From VAZQ01 sp963840535 (GTDB lineage Bacteria > Pseudomonadota > Alphaproteobacteria > Rhizobiales > Xanthobacteraceae), in the NCBI GenBank assembly GCA_963840535.1, contig CAWIZJ010000043.1, positions 372,001 to 436,000 on the forward strand: DNA of 64,000 bases, written 5' to 3'. Each line of letters begins with the position of its first letter. Position 1 is the first letter of the stretch. Below are positions 45,611 through 54,089 of the stretch, piece by piece. Below the pieces are notes generated by a model. It had not been told where the DNA came from. It saw nothing but the letters and a program-made list of their open reading frames with translations, and did no database searches. The position numbers were made by a program, and so were the translations under genes.

Positions 45611-45916
45611 CTATTCCTCGGGCTCGGTCGTGAACAGCAGCGGGTAGCCCTTGCTGCGACCTGCATCGGTCGCCCGCGTCGCCTTGGTCTCGGCGACATC
45701 CTTGGCGTACACGGCGACCACGCAGACCCCACGCCGATGCGCGGTCATCATCACCCGATAGGCTTGATCCTCGTTCATGCGGAATTCCGCCTTCAGGACC
45801 GTGACCACGAACTCGCGCGGCGTGAAGTCGTCGTTGACGAGGATGACCTTGTGGAGACGCGGGCGTTGCGTCTTCAGCCGGACCTTGGTGCGTGGCTTGG
45901 TGGCGATGTTGCTCAT
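45611..45916 (-). CDS. clpS: ClpS adaptor protein
   Basis: 101 aa from ATG 45916. It has a flexible basic N terminus (about 20 aa), then the ClpS core HKVILVNDDFTPREFVVTVL with the DD pair that holds the N-degron amino group, MMTAHRRGVCVVAVYAKDVA with the conserved histidine, and a C-terminal LLFTTEPEE. ClpS delivers N-end-rule substrates to ClpAP. clpA is not adjacent, as is usual for the second ClpS of alphaproteobacteria (ClpS2), but the paralogue identity is not certain. Confidence 0.85.
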   Translation of the reverse strand: MSNIATKPRTKVRLKTQRPRLHKVILVNDDFTPREFVVTVLKAEFRMNEDQAYRVMMTAHRRGVCVVAVYAKDVAETKATRATDAGRSKGYPLLFTTEPEE

Positions 45917-46027
45917 CGCAGGAGCTGCTCCCGATGAAGGCGCGGCTGCGCAAGACGCAATCGGATAATTTTCGCACGTCCAGAACTTGCAGTCCATCCG
46001 GACCCTTCTTTCGCGGATTGCCCACGG

Positions 46028-47275
46028 TCACATGGTCGGATTGGCGTAGCGGCCGCCGAGGGCCAGGGATCCGTACGCCGCCCCGGCGATGTCGAAGTTG
46101 AACGAGAAGTGCTGGTTGATGGCCAGCACATCGCGCAGATGCCGCTGCAGCGGATCGCGGGTGTAGAGTCCCTGTGCGCCGTAGCACGACCACAGGGTCT
46201 CCACCGCTTCGCGTGCCTGCCCCACGGCGAAGGCCGAGTGCGCCCGGAACCGCAACTTGGTCTCGAGATCCGGTATCTCGTTGCGTTGCGCGGCGGCCTG
46301 AAGCTCGATCGCCGACCCGCGCAGAAAGGAGCGCGCCGCATCGATCAGGCAGCGAGCGCGCGCCACCTTGATCTGAACGGCCTGGAAATCGGCGACGCGG
46401 GCGCCGGTATACGTGCCCACTCGCCTGGTCATCGCATCGAGGAACAGCTCGTAGGCGCCCTCGGCGGCGCCGAGCGCCGCGGGTGCGATCGGGTGGCTGG
46501 AGGCGGCCACGATCGGGATGCGGAAGAGCGGGCCGGTGTTGAGCACCGCGCCGGGATGGTCGAGCCCGCCGCGACAGCGCACGAGCGCAAGCGCCCGGCG
46601 CTCGGGAACGAACAATTCGGTGACGGCGATGTCCTTGCTGCCGGTGGCCGCCATGCCCATGGCGTACCAGGTGTCGATGATCTCGTAGTCGCTCTTGGGC
46701 ACCAGGCACAGCCGCCAATCGACCGGCGTCTTGCCGCCATCGTCGTAAATGGAGACGGCCAGCATGTTCCATTCCGAGTTGTCGACCGCCGACGAGAACG
46801 GCCAGCGGCCGCTGACGACGAATCCGCCGCTCGCCTTGCGCCCGCGGCCGGCAGCGAGCGCGATCGACGAGGCGATCAGCGCGTCCGGGTTCGCCTCCCA
46901 TACCTCGCGCTGCGTATCGGGGTCGTAATATCCGAGGATCCAGTGATGGCAGGCCACGTTGCCGACGCTCCAGGCCGTGGACGGGCAGCCGCGGGCGAGC
47001 TCCGCCGGGATGTCCACCACCGCCACGAAGGGGAGCTCCATCCCGCCGAAGATCTTCGGCTGGTGAAATCGGAACAGCCCGCTCTCGTGCAGGAGCTGCT
47101 CGTTGGCGGCGATCAGCATGCGGGCGTCTTCGGCCTCTTGCGCGCGCCCGCGCAGGATCGGCACGATCTCCCGCGCCCGCCGCATCGCCTCGTCGTAGTC
47201 GACCGCGGAAAAATCGCGACGCACCGCCTGCGGCAGCGTACCCACCTGAACGGCCTTCTCGCGCGCGCTGGCCAT
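46028..47275 (-). CDS. Acyl-CoA-dehydrogenase-fold flavin monooxygenase, oxygenase component
   Basis: 415 aa. LFRFHQPKIFGGMELPFVAV, ARGCPSTAWSVGNVACHHWI, GFVVSGRWPFSSAVDNSEWN and the C-terminal FNFDIAGAAYGSLALGG fit group D two-component monooxygenases (HsaA, TftD and DszC relatives) that hydroxylate phenols or sulfur/nitrogen heterocycles with FADH2 or FMNH2 from a separate reductase. No reductase gene is nearby. It is downstream of repeat copy 1 and faces left toward clpS. Ring-hydroxylating role is inferred from the family; substrate unknown. Confidence 0.75.
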   Translation of the reverse strand: MASAREKAVQVGTLPQAVRRDFSAVDYDEAMRRAREIVPILRGRAQEAEDARMLIAANEQLLHESGLFRFHQPKIFGGMELPFVAVVDIPAELARGCPSTAWSVGNVACHHWILGYYDPDTQREVWEANPDALIASSIALAAGRGRKASGGFVVSGRWPFSSAVDNSEWNMLAVSIYDDGGKTPVDWRLCLVPKSDYEIIDTWYAMGMAATGSKDIAVTELFVPERRALALVRCRGGLDHPGAVLNTGPLFRIPIVAASSHPIAPAALGAAEGAYELFLDAMTRRVGTYTGARVADFQAVQIKVARARCLIDAARSFLRGSAIELQAAAQRNEIPDLETKLRFRAHSAFAVGQAREAVETLWSCYGAQGLYTRDPLQRHLRDVLAINQHFSFNFDIAGAAYGSLALGGRYANPTM

Positions 47276-47371
47276 GCCCGTCTCCGCTCAGACATCTCGA
47301 CGCCCGTCCCGGACTTGCCGCACGTTGCACCTCCGGTGCAAGTCCTTTTCGGCGGGCACGATGCGCGCGAG

Positions 47372-47538
47372 CTAGTGTCCCGCTTCCGACGTTCGCTTCA
47401 CATTGCAGCACGCTCGAGTGCGAACGTCGGAAGCAAAGGGACACTAGCAAGTCTATGGTGCTAGTGCGGTTTTGTCTTTGACGTTCCGATGACGGAACCG
47501 CCGCGAGACTGATCGGAACGTCAAAGACACCGCACTAG
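47372..47538 (+). repeat. Dual-hairpin repeat element, copy 1
   Basis: 167 bp. Hairpin 1: CTAGTGTCCCGCTTCCGACG TTCGC, 23-nt loop, then GCGAACGTCGGAAGC AAAGGGACACTAG. A linker of about 17 nt follows (GCAAGTCTATGGTG). Hairpin 2: CTAGTGCGGT...GTCTTTGACGTTCCGAT, loop, ATCGGAACGTCAAAGAC ACCGCACTAG. Each hairpin starts and ends with CTAG. Identical at every base to copy 2 at 51683-51849 and in the same orientation. It contains no coding frame. It lies about 97 bp upstream of the monooxygenase start. Confidence 0.9.
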
Positions 47539-47578
47539 CGCTCTTTCCGGTCGACTTGAGGCACAAATCTGGGCGGTC

Positions 47579-47666
47579 ATCATCCGCGTAAGCGGATGAT
47601 CCAGTAGCCACCGCCGCTGAAGCAGGCCACGTGCGGTGATTACTGGATGCCCGCGTTCGCGGGCAT
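47579..47666. repeat. REP-like nested palindromes
   Basis: ATCATCCGC-GTAA-GCGGATGAT (47579-47600), ATCCAGTA (47599-47606) paired with TACTGGAT (47641-47648), and ATGCCCGCG-TT-CGCGGGCAT (47647-47666). Two small hairpins thus flank a longer-range inverted repeat. It sits just after the end of the isomerase gene, where it could also act as a transcription end. Similar elements are common between genes in alphaproteobacteria. Confidence 0.6.
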
Positions 47667-47683
47667 GACGACGGGAGATCGGT

Positions 47684-48292
47684 TCAACCGAGCTTCTGCG
47701 CGAGCCGCCACTCCAGCATGTCGAGGCGGTCCTGTCCCCAGAACAGCTCTCCGTCGAAGACGTAGGTGGGCGCGCCGAACACGCCGAGCGCCATCGCCTC
47801 GTCCGTATTGGCCGCATATTCGGCGTGAACGGCGGCATTCTCGGTCGCCTCGAGCAGCGACGTGCCGTCCATGCCGCATTCGCCGGCGATCGCCGCCAGG
47901 GTCGGATGATCGGCAATGTTGCGCTCCTCGACCCAAACTGCGCGCAGCAACGCATGGCTGAGCTTCTCCCAATCCAGGCCCTGCTGCGTGGCCGCGATGG
48001 CGAGATAGCAGGCGCGCCGGTCGGCAACGGGATGGAACGCCGGTTCCACATTGCAGGGAATGTCCAGAAATTCGCGCCAGCGGCGCAGTTCCTGGTGCCG
48101 GTATGCCTGGCGCTGCCGGGCACGCTGCTTCAGGGGCAGGCCGCCCGAGACCGACCATACCTTCAGCAGGTCCATCGGCTTGTGACGCACGGCGAGGCCG
48201 AAACGGCGCGCCAGCGCGAGAAAACGCAAATGACCGAGATAGGTCCAGGGTGACGACATGGAATCGTAGTAGTCGATGACGCGTTCGGTCAT
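47684..48292 (-). CDS. 2-hydroxychromene-2-carboxylate isomerase-like (DsbA/kappa-GST fold) protein
   Basis: 202 aa. MTERVIDYYDSMSSPWTYLG with the catalytic-type serine in SSPW, followed by PMDLLKVWSVSGGLPLKQRA, a helical insert and GVFGAPTYVFDGELFWGQDR with the cis-proline loop. HCCA isomerases use glutathione in naphthalene-type aromatic breakdown, and paralogues occur in other catabolic pathways. The ATG at 48292 overlaps the livF stop by 4 bp (ATGA), so it is the last gene of the liv operon. That link suggests the imported compound, perhaps aromatic, is processed by it; this is inference. Confidence 0.8.
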   Translation of the reverse strand: MTERVIDYYDSMSSPWTYLGHLRFLALARRFGLAVRHKPMDLLKVWSVSGGLPLKQRARQRQAYRHQELRRWREFLDIPCNVEPAFHPVADRRACYLAIAATQQGLDWEKLSHALLRAVWVEERNIADHPTLAAIAGECGMDGTSLLEATENAAVHAEYAANTDEAMALGVFGAPTYVFDGELFWGQDRLDMLEWRLAQKLG

Positions 48293-49029
48293 GGCACTCT
48301 CCCGGCGGGAACGGGCGTGATGCCCAGATAAGCTTCCTTGACGAAGGGATCGGCGGCGAGATCCCCGGACCGGCCGCTGCGGACCACGCGCCCGGAATCC
48401 AGCACGAACGCGTGCTGCGACAGCTCCAAAGCCGTGATCACGTCCTGCTCGACCAACAGAATGGAAAGCCCGGTCGCGTTGATCTTCGCGAGCGCGGCTC
48501 CGAGCTCCTCGACGATGCGCGGCGCCAAGCCGAGCGAGAGCTCGTCGATCATCAACAGGCGCGGCGCCGCCATCAGCCCGCGCGCGATTGCGCACATCTG
48601 CTGCTCGCCACCGGACAAGGTCGAGGCGTCCTGGTTGCGCCGCTCGTGGAGGCGGGAGAACAAGCCGAATACGAAATCGAGGTCGCGTCGAACGGCCGCG
48701 CTGCCGTCACGCCGGTGATAGGCCCCCATCAGCAGGTTGTCGCGCACGTTCATGCCGGCGAACAGCCGTCGCCCTTCGGGCACGTGAATGACGCCGACGT
48801 CGACGATCCGGTCCGGGCTGACGGTCGATATTTCGATGCCCGCGAACACGATGCGGCCGGCGGTCGGCGTCAGGAGGCCGGAGATGGAGCGCAGCAGCGT
48901 GCTCTTGCCGGCCCCGTTGGAGCCGATCAGGGCCACGATCTGGCCCTCCTCGACCGCGAGGTCGACTCCCCACAGCACCTGCACGTCGCCGTAACCCGCG
49001 GCGAGCTTCTCGACCGCGAGCAGGCTCAT
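48289..49029 (-). CDS. livF: Branched-chain-amino-acid-type ABC transporter ATPase LivF
   Basis: 246 aa. Walker A GSNGAGKST (36-44), LSGGEQQMCAIARGL signature, Walker B RLLMIDELSLGLAP and a switch histidine replaced by Gln-Asp in LLVEQDVITAL, as usual for LivF. Energises import with LivG through LivHM. Overlaps livG at ATGA (49026-49029). HAAT-family systems import branched-chain amino acids but also aromatic acids, urea and amides; the specificity here is unknown. Confidence 0.9.
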   Translation of the reverse strand: MSLLAVEKLAAGYGDVQVLWGVDLAVEEGQIVALIGSNGAGKSTLLRSISGLLTPTAGRIVFAGIEISTVSPDRIVDVGVIHVPEGRRLFAGMNVRDNLLMGAYHRRDGSAAVRRDLDFVFGLFSRLHERRNQDASTLSGGEQQMCAIARGLMAAPRLLMIDELSLGLAPRIVEELGAALAKINATGLSILLVEQDVITALELSQHAFVLDSGRVVRSGRSGDLAADPFVKEAYLGITPVPAGRVP

Positions 49030-49778
49030 GACGGCGCCGCTCCGTATCGGGCTGCGAACTTGGAACCGAGGTAGGCTTCGATCACGCGGGGGTCGCGCAT
49101 CACATCGTCGGGCGGATCGTCGGCGATCAGCTCACCGTGATGCAGCACGATGACGCGCGTCGTCGCCTTGAGGACGACCTTCATCACATGCTCGATCAGC
49201 AGGATGGTGATGCCGCGTGCGGCGATGGCGCGGATCAGCTCCAGCGCCGCATCGATCTCCGTGGTGTTCAGGCCGGCATTGACCTCGTCGAGCAGCAACA
49301 GTCGCGGATTGGTCGCGAGGCTCTTGGCCAGCTCCAGCCGCTTGCGGTTGGCCAAGGTGAGCGCCGCCGCGGGGCGGTCGACGAGCGCAGCAAGGCCGGT
49401 GAACCGCAGATGCTCCAGGGCCCTGTCCCGGGCCTCGCGGATCGTCTTGGCGCCGCCGGCGAACAAGGCACCGCCGGCGACATTGTCCAACACCGTCATG
49501 CGCGGGAAAGGCTGCACGACCTGAAAGGTGCGGGCAATGCCGCGGCAGGCGATGCGGTCGGCCGGCAGCCGGTCGATGCGCTCGTTGCGATACCAGATTT
49601 CGCCGCCACTCGGGCGATGCACTCCGGTGATCAGATTGACCAGCGTGGTCTTGCCGGCACCGTTCGGGCCGATCAGGCCGACGATCTCGCCGGCCTCGAG
49701 CGCGAACGACACGTTGTTGACCGCCACCAGTCCGCCGAAACGCCGCGATACGTGCTTGAGCTCGAGCATCGCACTCAT
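49026..49778 (-). CDS. livG: Branched-chain-amino-acid-type ABC transporter ATPase LivG
   Basis: 250 aa. Walker A GPNGAGKTT (37-45), a long Q-loop region with GIARTFQVVQPFPRMTVLDN, LTLANRKRLELAKSLATNPR as the signature region (the usual L-S-x-G-x-Q is poorly kept: LTLANRKRLE, a common LivG variant), Walker B LLLLDEVNAGLN and switch IEHVMKVV. ATG at 49778 overlaps the livM stop by 4 bp; a second ATG at 49769 is possible. Confidence 0.9.
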   Translation of the reverse strand: MSAMLELKHVSRRFGGLVAVNNVSFALEAGEIVGLIGPNGAGKTTLVNLITGVHRPSGGEIWYRNERIDRLPADRIACRGIARTFQVVQPFPRMTVLDNVAGGALFAGGAKTIREARDRALEHLRFTGLAALVDRPAAALTLANRKRLELAKSLATNPRLLLLDEVNAGLNTTEIDAALELIRAIAARGITILLIEHVMKVVLKATTRVIVLHHGELIADDPPDDVMRDPRVIEAYLGSKFAARYGAAPS

Positions 49779-50719
49779 GGTGCGGCTCCTCCGGCACGCC
49801 TGCGCCGTGCGCCGAGCAGTGCCGCCCAGTCGAACCCGCGGATGCCCATGGGCAGGAACAGGACCAGGGCGACCACGATGATGCCGAGCAGCCCGGCGTG
49901 GAACTCGAGCAGGTTGCGCCACACCATCTCCTCCAGCAGCAGGAACAAGAAGGCGCCGTAGACCGCGCCCAGCACGGTGCCGGCGCCGCCCAGCAGCACC
50001 ATGACGATGGGCTTCACCGACAACAGCACGTCGTAGACGTCGATCGGGTCGATGTAATTCACCCACGAGGCGTAGATGCCGCCGCACAGCCCCGGAAACA
50101 CCGCCGACAGGACGAAGGCCGCCACCTTGTAGCGCCGGACGTTGACGCCGAGCACGATGGCGGCGTCCTCGTTCTGTTGGATGCAGCGCAGGCCGAAGCC
50201 GAGGCGGTTGCGGTCGACGAATGCCGTGGTCGCGAGCGCCGCCGCGGCGACAGCGAACATGGCGTAGTAGAACAACCGCGTCTGGCTGGTTACGTCCATT
50301 GCCAGCACCGGCAGGTTCAAGCCCATGCCGCCGCCGGTCAGATCGGTGGTCGAATTGGTGATCTCGCGCAGCACCTCGGCCACGACCAGACTGGCGATTG
50401 CGAAATAGTGCCCGCGCAAATGCAGGATGGCGCGCCCCAGTGCCGCCGCGAACACCGCCACGATGGCCCCGCCAAGGAGCCATGCCGCCGCCATGGGTAT
50501 GCCCTTGGTCTGCAGCACCCCGCCCGCATAGGCGCCGAGCCCGAAGAAGGCGGCGGTGGCGAAGGACGGATATCCGGCGAAGCCGCCGATGAAGTTCCAG
50601 CCCAGCGCCAGGGAGCTGTACATCAGCATGGTGGTGACGACGCGCAAGACATAGTTGTCGGCGAGCGCCGGCAGCGCCAGCAGCACCAGGGCGGCAGCGA
50701 TGAGGAGGATCCGGCTCAT
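49775..50719 (-). CDS. livM: Branched-chain-amino-acid-type ABC transporter permease LivM
   Basis: 314 aa, about nine transmembrane helices. Family features: SLALGWNFIGGFAGYPSFAT near the N terminus, GHYFAIASLVVAEVLREITN, GLRCIQQNEDAAIVLGVNVR (coupling loop) and GGAGTVLGAVYGAFLFLLLE. Forms the membrane channel with LivH. Overlaps livH and livG by 4 bp each, so the genes are tightly coupled. Confidence 0.9.
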   Translation of the reverse strand: MSRILLIAAALVLLALPALADNYVLRVVTTMLMYSSLALGWNFIGGFAGYPSFATAAFFGLGAYAGGVLQTKGIPMAAAWLLGGAIVAVFAAALGRAILHLRGHYFAIASLVVAEVLREITNSTTDLTGGGMGLNLPVLAMDVTSQTRLFYYAMFAVAAAALATTAFVDRNRLGFGLRCIQQNEDAAIVLGVNVRRYKVAAFVLSAVFPGLCGGIYASWVNYIDPIDVYDVLLSVKPIVMVLLGGAGTVLGAVYGAFLFLLLEEMVWRNLLEFHAGLLGIIVVALVLFLPMGIRGFDWAALLGARRRRAGGAAP

Positions 50720-51582
50720 TCGAAGCCTCGCCGGCCCATGATTCCGGTCGGACGAAACATCAGCAGCAGAATCAAGAGCGTGAAGGAGACAGTGATGGAA
50801 TGCTCGGGCCCGAACAACAAGGCCGCATAGCTCTCGATGATGCCGAGCGTCAGTCCGCCGACCACCACGCCCGGCACGCTGCCCAGCCCGCCCAGTATGC
50901 AGATGACGAAGGCCTTTCCCAGCAGCGGGTTCGCTGTTTCCGGTGATATCGGGAAGAGCACGCTGAAGAGGCTGCCGGCGGCGCCGGCCATCGCGGCGCC
51001 GAGCCCGAAGGTGATGGCGTAGATGCGCCCGACCTTGACGCCCATCAGCAGGGCAGCCTCGCGGTCCATGCGCACCGCCACGATGGCGCGGCCGATCCGC
51101 GATGCACGCAACAGGGCGTACAACAGGCCGACCAGCGCGAGTGCGAACGCCGTGCTGATCAGCCGATCAACCGGAACAACCACGCCCGCCACGTTGATCG
51201 ACCCGAGCGGCGGCGACAGGGTCACCTTCCTGAAGTCGGCCTTGAAGGCCAGGATCATCAGATTGTACAGCACCAGATTCAGGCCGAAGGTGAGCGTCAG
51301 CGTGATCAGCACCGGGCTGCCCATGACCCGGTTGATGAAGACCAGCTGGATGGCGTAGCCGAGGCAGAACAACAGCGCCGCCGCCGCCGGTACGAACAGG
51401 AACGGATCGACGTGGAGATACTGGTAGGCGAAGAACGCGGTGTAGGATCCGAGGATGATCAGGGATCCGTGCAGGATGTTGATGATGTTGAGCACGCCCC
51501 AGACCAGCGAGAAGCCCACGGCGATGCAGCTGTAGAGGCCGCCCAGCACCAGCCCGTTCACCAGCACCTGGACGTACAGCAC
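50716..51582 (-). CDS. livH: Branched-chain-amino-acid-type ABC transporter permease LivH
   Basis: About 288 aa from the GTG at 51582 (VLYVQVLVNGLVLGGLYSCI, the normal LivH start). An earlier TTG at 51615 would add 11 polar residues. Family blocks: VLNIINILHGSLIILGSYTA, GRAIVAVRMDREAALLMGVK (coupling loop) and VICILGGLGSVPGVVVGGLT. Eight or so helices. Separated from livK by repeat copy 2, which may affect expression of the downstream part of the operon. Confidence 0.85.
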   Translation of the reverse strand: MLYVQVLVNGLVLGGLYSCIAVGFSLVWGVLNIINILHGSLIILGSYTAFFAYQYLHVDPFLFVPAAAALLFCLGYAIQLVFINRVMGSPVLITLTLTFGLNLVLYNLMILAFKADFRKVTLSPPLGSINVAGVVVPVDRLISTAFALALVGLLYALLRASRIGRAIVAVRMDREAALLMGVKVGRIYAITFGLGAAMAGAAGSLFSVLFPISPETANPLLGKAFVICILGGLGSVPGVVVGGLTLGIIESYAALLFGPEHSITVSFTLLILLLMFRPTGIMGRRGFE

Positions 51583-51682
51583 GCCGCGCCCCGTCAGAGG
51601 ACAGACCACGGACAACGCAGACGGGCGAAATTCGTATCGCCCGTCCGCCTGATGTCCGGCGTCCGTCGCGCTTACCCCTATC

Positions 51683-51849
51683 CTAGTGTCCCGCTTCCGA
51701 CGTTCGCTTCACATTGCAGCACGCTCGAGTGCGAACGTCGGAAGCAAAGGGACACTAGCAAGTCTATGGTGCTAGTGCGGTTTTGTCTTTGACGTTCCGA
51801 TGACGGAACCGCCGCGAGACTGATCGGAACGTCAAAGACACCGCACTAG
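51683..51849 (+). repeat. Dual-hairpin repeat element, copy 2
   Basis: 167 bp, the same sequence as copy 1 at 47372-47538. Its last CTAG (51846-51849) provides the stop codon of the livK gene on the minus strand: the protein ends PVAGN followed by TAG from the element. The element lies between livK and livH, so it is transcribed within the operon and both hairpins would form in the RNA. Confidence 0.9.
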
Positions 51850-53066
51850 TTCCCGGCTACTGGCTGCAGGTCGGCCTGCTTGATCGGCTCCGGATAGATC
51901 ACCACCACCTTCTTGTTCTGGATCTGGAAGATCGGCGGCGTGTAGGAATTGGCCTCGCCGTCCGCTCCGAACTTGATCGGCGCGAAGAAGGTCTTGAACT
52001 CGGTGTTGGCGAGCACACTGCGCACCTTGTCGCGGTCGAGCGTTCCCGCCTTCTCGATCGCCATTTGCAGAATCACGCCGATCGCGCTGCCGGAGGCCTG
52101 GGTGAAATCGGGGTCCGAGCGGTACTTGTCCCGGAAGGCCTTGACGAAGGTCTCGGTGTCGCCGAACAGATCGTCGGACTTGTAGCGCACCGAGGAATGA
52201 AACCAGCTCGCGGTGGTGACGCCGTTGCCCAAGTCGCCGACCGCATCGATCCATTCCTGGTACTGGGGACCGTTGATGCCGGTGATGACCCTGGCGGCGA
52301 CCTTCTGATCGGCCATTTGCTTGCGGATCAAGATGAGATCATTGATGTAGCCGGTGGCGATGATCCAGTCGGGCTTGGCGGCGCCGATCTGGGTCACGGC
52401 GGCGGCATGATCGAGCGTGCCGATGGCGTATTTCTCGAAGTAGACGACCTGCAAACCGCGCGCTTCCGCGGATTTCTTGAATTCGTTGCCGAGCGCGAGC
52501 GGATAGAGATCGTTGCGCGCCAGAATGGCGACCCGCCTGACCTCGGGAAATTTGGCTTTGACGAGCTGGGAGATCGGCTCGCTGAGCGTGTCGTTCGGGG
52601 TATAGAGGCCGAACAGGTTCTTGTAATTTTGGTCGTAGACCTCTTTCGAGGAGGCGGTGGAGGCCATCATCGGCACCCCGTACTTCTCGGCCACCGAGCT
52701 CGCCGCCTTGATCGCGCCCGATCCGAACGGCGAGAACATGAAGTGGACCTTGTCGCTGGTGATCAGCCGCTCGACCAGCTGCACGGCGCGCGGCGTGGTC
52801 GACTGGTAGTCGGAATAGACCAGCTTGACCTTGTGCTTGACGCCGCCGACATCGATGCCGCCGCGCTTGTCGATCTCCTGCAGCCAGAGCTCGTAGCCGG
52901 CCCTGAGCTTTTCGCCCTCCGGCGACAGCGCACCGGTGAGCGGCAGGGGCGCGCCGATGGCGATCTCGCTTTGCGCGGAAGCAGGGCCTGCGGCAACCGC
53001 GAAGAGCGATAGCCCGACCAGTGTTGCGACGACGGCTCCGCGGCTGCCGCAAGGACTCATTGTCAT
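51846..53066 (-). CDS. livK: Branched-chain-amino-acid-type ABC substrate-binding protein LivK
   Basis: 406 aa. Signal peptide ending GPASAQS (about 32). EIAIGAPLPLTGALSPEGEK, LVYSDYQSTTPRAVQLVERL, FMFSPFGSGAIKAASSVAEK, WIIATGYINDLILIRKQMAD and ASGSAIGVILQMAIEKAGTL are typical of HAAT-family type 1 binding proteins. It should deliver the solute to LivHMGF; the pocket is not the classic leucine-binding one, and amide or aromatic ligands are possible. The stop codon comes from repeat copy 2. First gene of the livK-H-M-G-F-isomerase run. Confidence 0.85.
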   Translation of the reverse strand: MTMSPCGSRGAVVATLVGLSLFAVAAGPASAQSEIAIGAPLPLTGALSPEGEKLRAGYELWLQEIDKRGGIDVGGVKHKVKLVYSDYQSTTPRAVQLVERLITSDKVHFMFSPFGSGAIKAASSVAEKYGVPMMASTASSKEVYDQNYKNLFGLYTPNDTLSEPISQLVKAKFPEVRRVAILARNDLYPLALGNEFKKSAEARGLQVVYFEKYAIGTLDHAAAVTQIGAAKPDWIIATGYINDLILIRKQMADQKVAARVITGINGPQYQEWIDAVGDLGNGVTTASWFHSSVRYKSDDLFGDTETFVKAFRDKYRSDPDFTQASGSAIGVILQMAIEKAGTLDRDKVRSVLANTEFKTFFAPIKFGADGEANSYTPPIFQIQNKKVVVIYPEPIKQADLQPVAGN

Positions 53067-53329
53067 CTCAGTCTCCCATCGTGCATGACCAGAATCGTTC
53101 GAAGCAAGCGCCTTCCTCCGTCATTCCGTTGCGAATGCCGTCCCTCCCGAGTTTTCTTATGTGCTTTCATCGCCGACTGTATCGGTAGCGGTCCGCTGCA
53201 GCAAGGCGGTGATGGGATGCACAACGGCGCATCCGGGTGGATCAACCGGCCGGAGGCAGGTAATCTCGGATCGAATGCCCGCAGCGCACGCTTGCGTCGC
53301 CTGCTCGATCACGAGGAGAGAAAAATTCC

Positions 53330-53722
53330 ATGGGTGCAATCATTCACCATCTGCTGGATGCGGCTCCGGACCCGGTTGCGCCGTTCAGTCACGCGGTCGA
53401 GGTCGACGGCTGGGTGTTCGTCACCGGCCAGATCCCGGAGAACCCGGAACGCGAGGACGATCCGCTTCCGGTCGGCATCGAGGCGCAGACCCGGCGCGTG
53501 ATGGACAATCTGAAGATCGTCCTTTCTGGGATCGGTTTGGGGCTGGAGCACGTCGTATCAGCGCGCGTCTTCGTCATCGACATGCGCGAATTCGAAACCA
53601 TGAACAAGATCTATGCGTCGTATTTTCCGCCCAACAAGCGTCCGGCGCGGACCTGCATCGGGGTCACGGGACTGGCGAAGGGCGCGCGGGTGGAAATCGA
53701 TTTCATTGCGCGGCGGCCGTAG
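53330..53722 (+). CDS. RidA-family protein 1
   Basis: 130 aa. VAPFSHAVEVDGWVFVTGQI, TRRVMDNLKIVLSGIGLGLE, VVSARVFVIDMREFETMNKI and RPARTCIGVTGLAKGARVEI are the RidA/YjgF fold blocks; the arginine in RPARTCIGV corresponds to the catalytic Arg105 of RidA. RidA trimers hydrolyse reactive enamines/imines made by PLP enzymes; divergent members act in amine and heterocycle breakdown. GAGGAGA precedes the ATG. First of a plus-strand run of small enzymes leading to the mutase operon. Confidence 0.85.
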   Translation: MGAIIHHLLDAAPDPVAPFSHAVEVDGWVFVTGQIPENPEREDDPLPVGIEAQTRRVMDNLKIVLSGIGLGLEHVVSARVFVIDMREFETMNKIYASYFPPNKRPARTCIGVTGLAKGARVEIDFIARRP

Positions 53723-54089
53723 AGGATGTCGTTCCGGTGACAGAGTGGCACCGCCGAACCGACCCCGCCCGCCACGCTCGATCCGTCGAGGTGGAATTCG
53801 ACGCTGATCTGGCCGCTGCCGCTCGACGGGAAATAGGGGCAACGCGCGGCCGCCATATTCGTCCCAGCCGAGCAGGCCGAACAGCAGTGGGTATCCGCCA
53901 TCATTCCCTCGCCGTTGCACTTGACCGAGTATTCCGGGAGCATCCGGCAGAACTCGGCGTAGCGGCGCCCGCGCCAGAGGTCGAGCACACGGCGGCCGGG
54001 TCTCGGTGGCAGAGCGGCAATATGCTTGGCGCATTCCTCCATCCGGGTTACACGCAGGCTGAGCCATCGAAGCGCGGAGGAAACCGGAC
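53723..54089. other. Stretch without a confident gene
   Basis: 367 bp between the two RidA-like genes. A minus-strand frame from 54042 gives a Cys-containing peptide (MADTHCCSACSAGTNMAAAR) but overlaps the RidA gene by over 100 bp and has no known relative; I do not accept it. The start of the second RidA gene has its own GGAGG at 54076-54080. Confidence 0.4.

Noticed and set aside
47372..51849. Composite transposon bounded by the two identical repeats
   Set aside because: The repeats carry no transposase and the DNA between them is a normal isomerase and livF-G-M-H operon, with livK just outside; they look like individual small elements.
53611..54042. 143-codon Cys-containing frame on the minus strand
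   Set aside because: Overlaps a well-supported RidA-like gene by over 100 bp, has no ribosome site and no recognisable domain.
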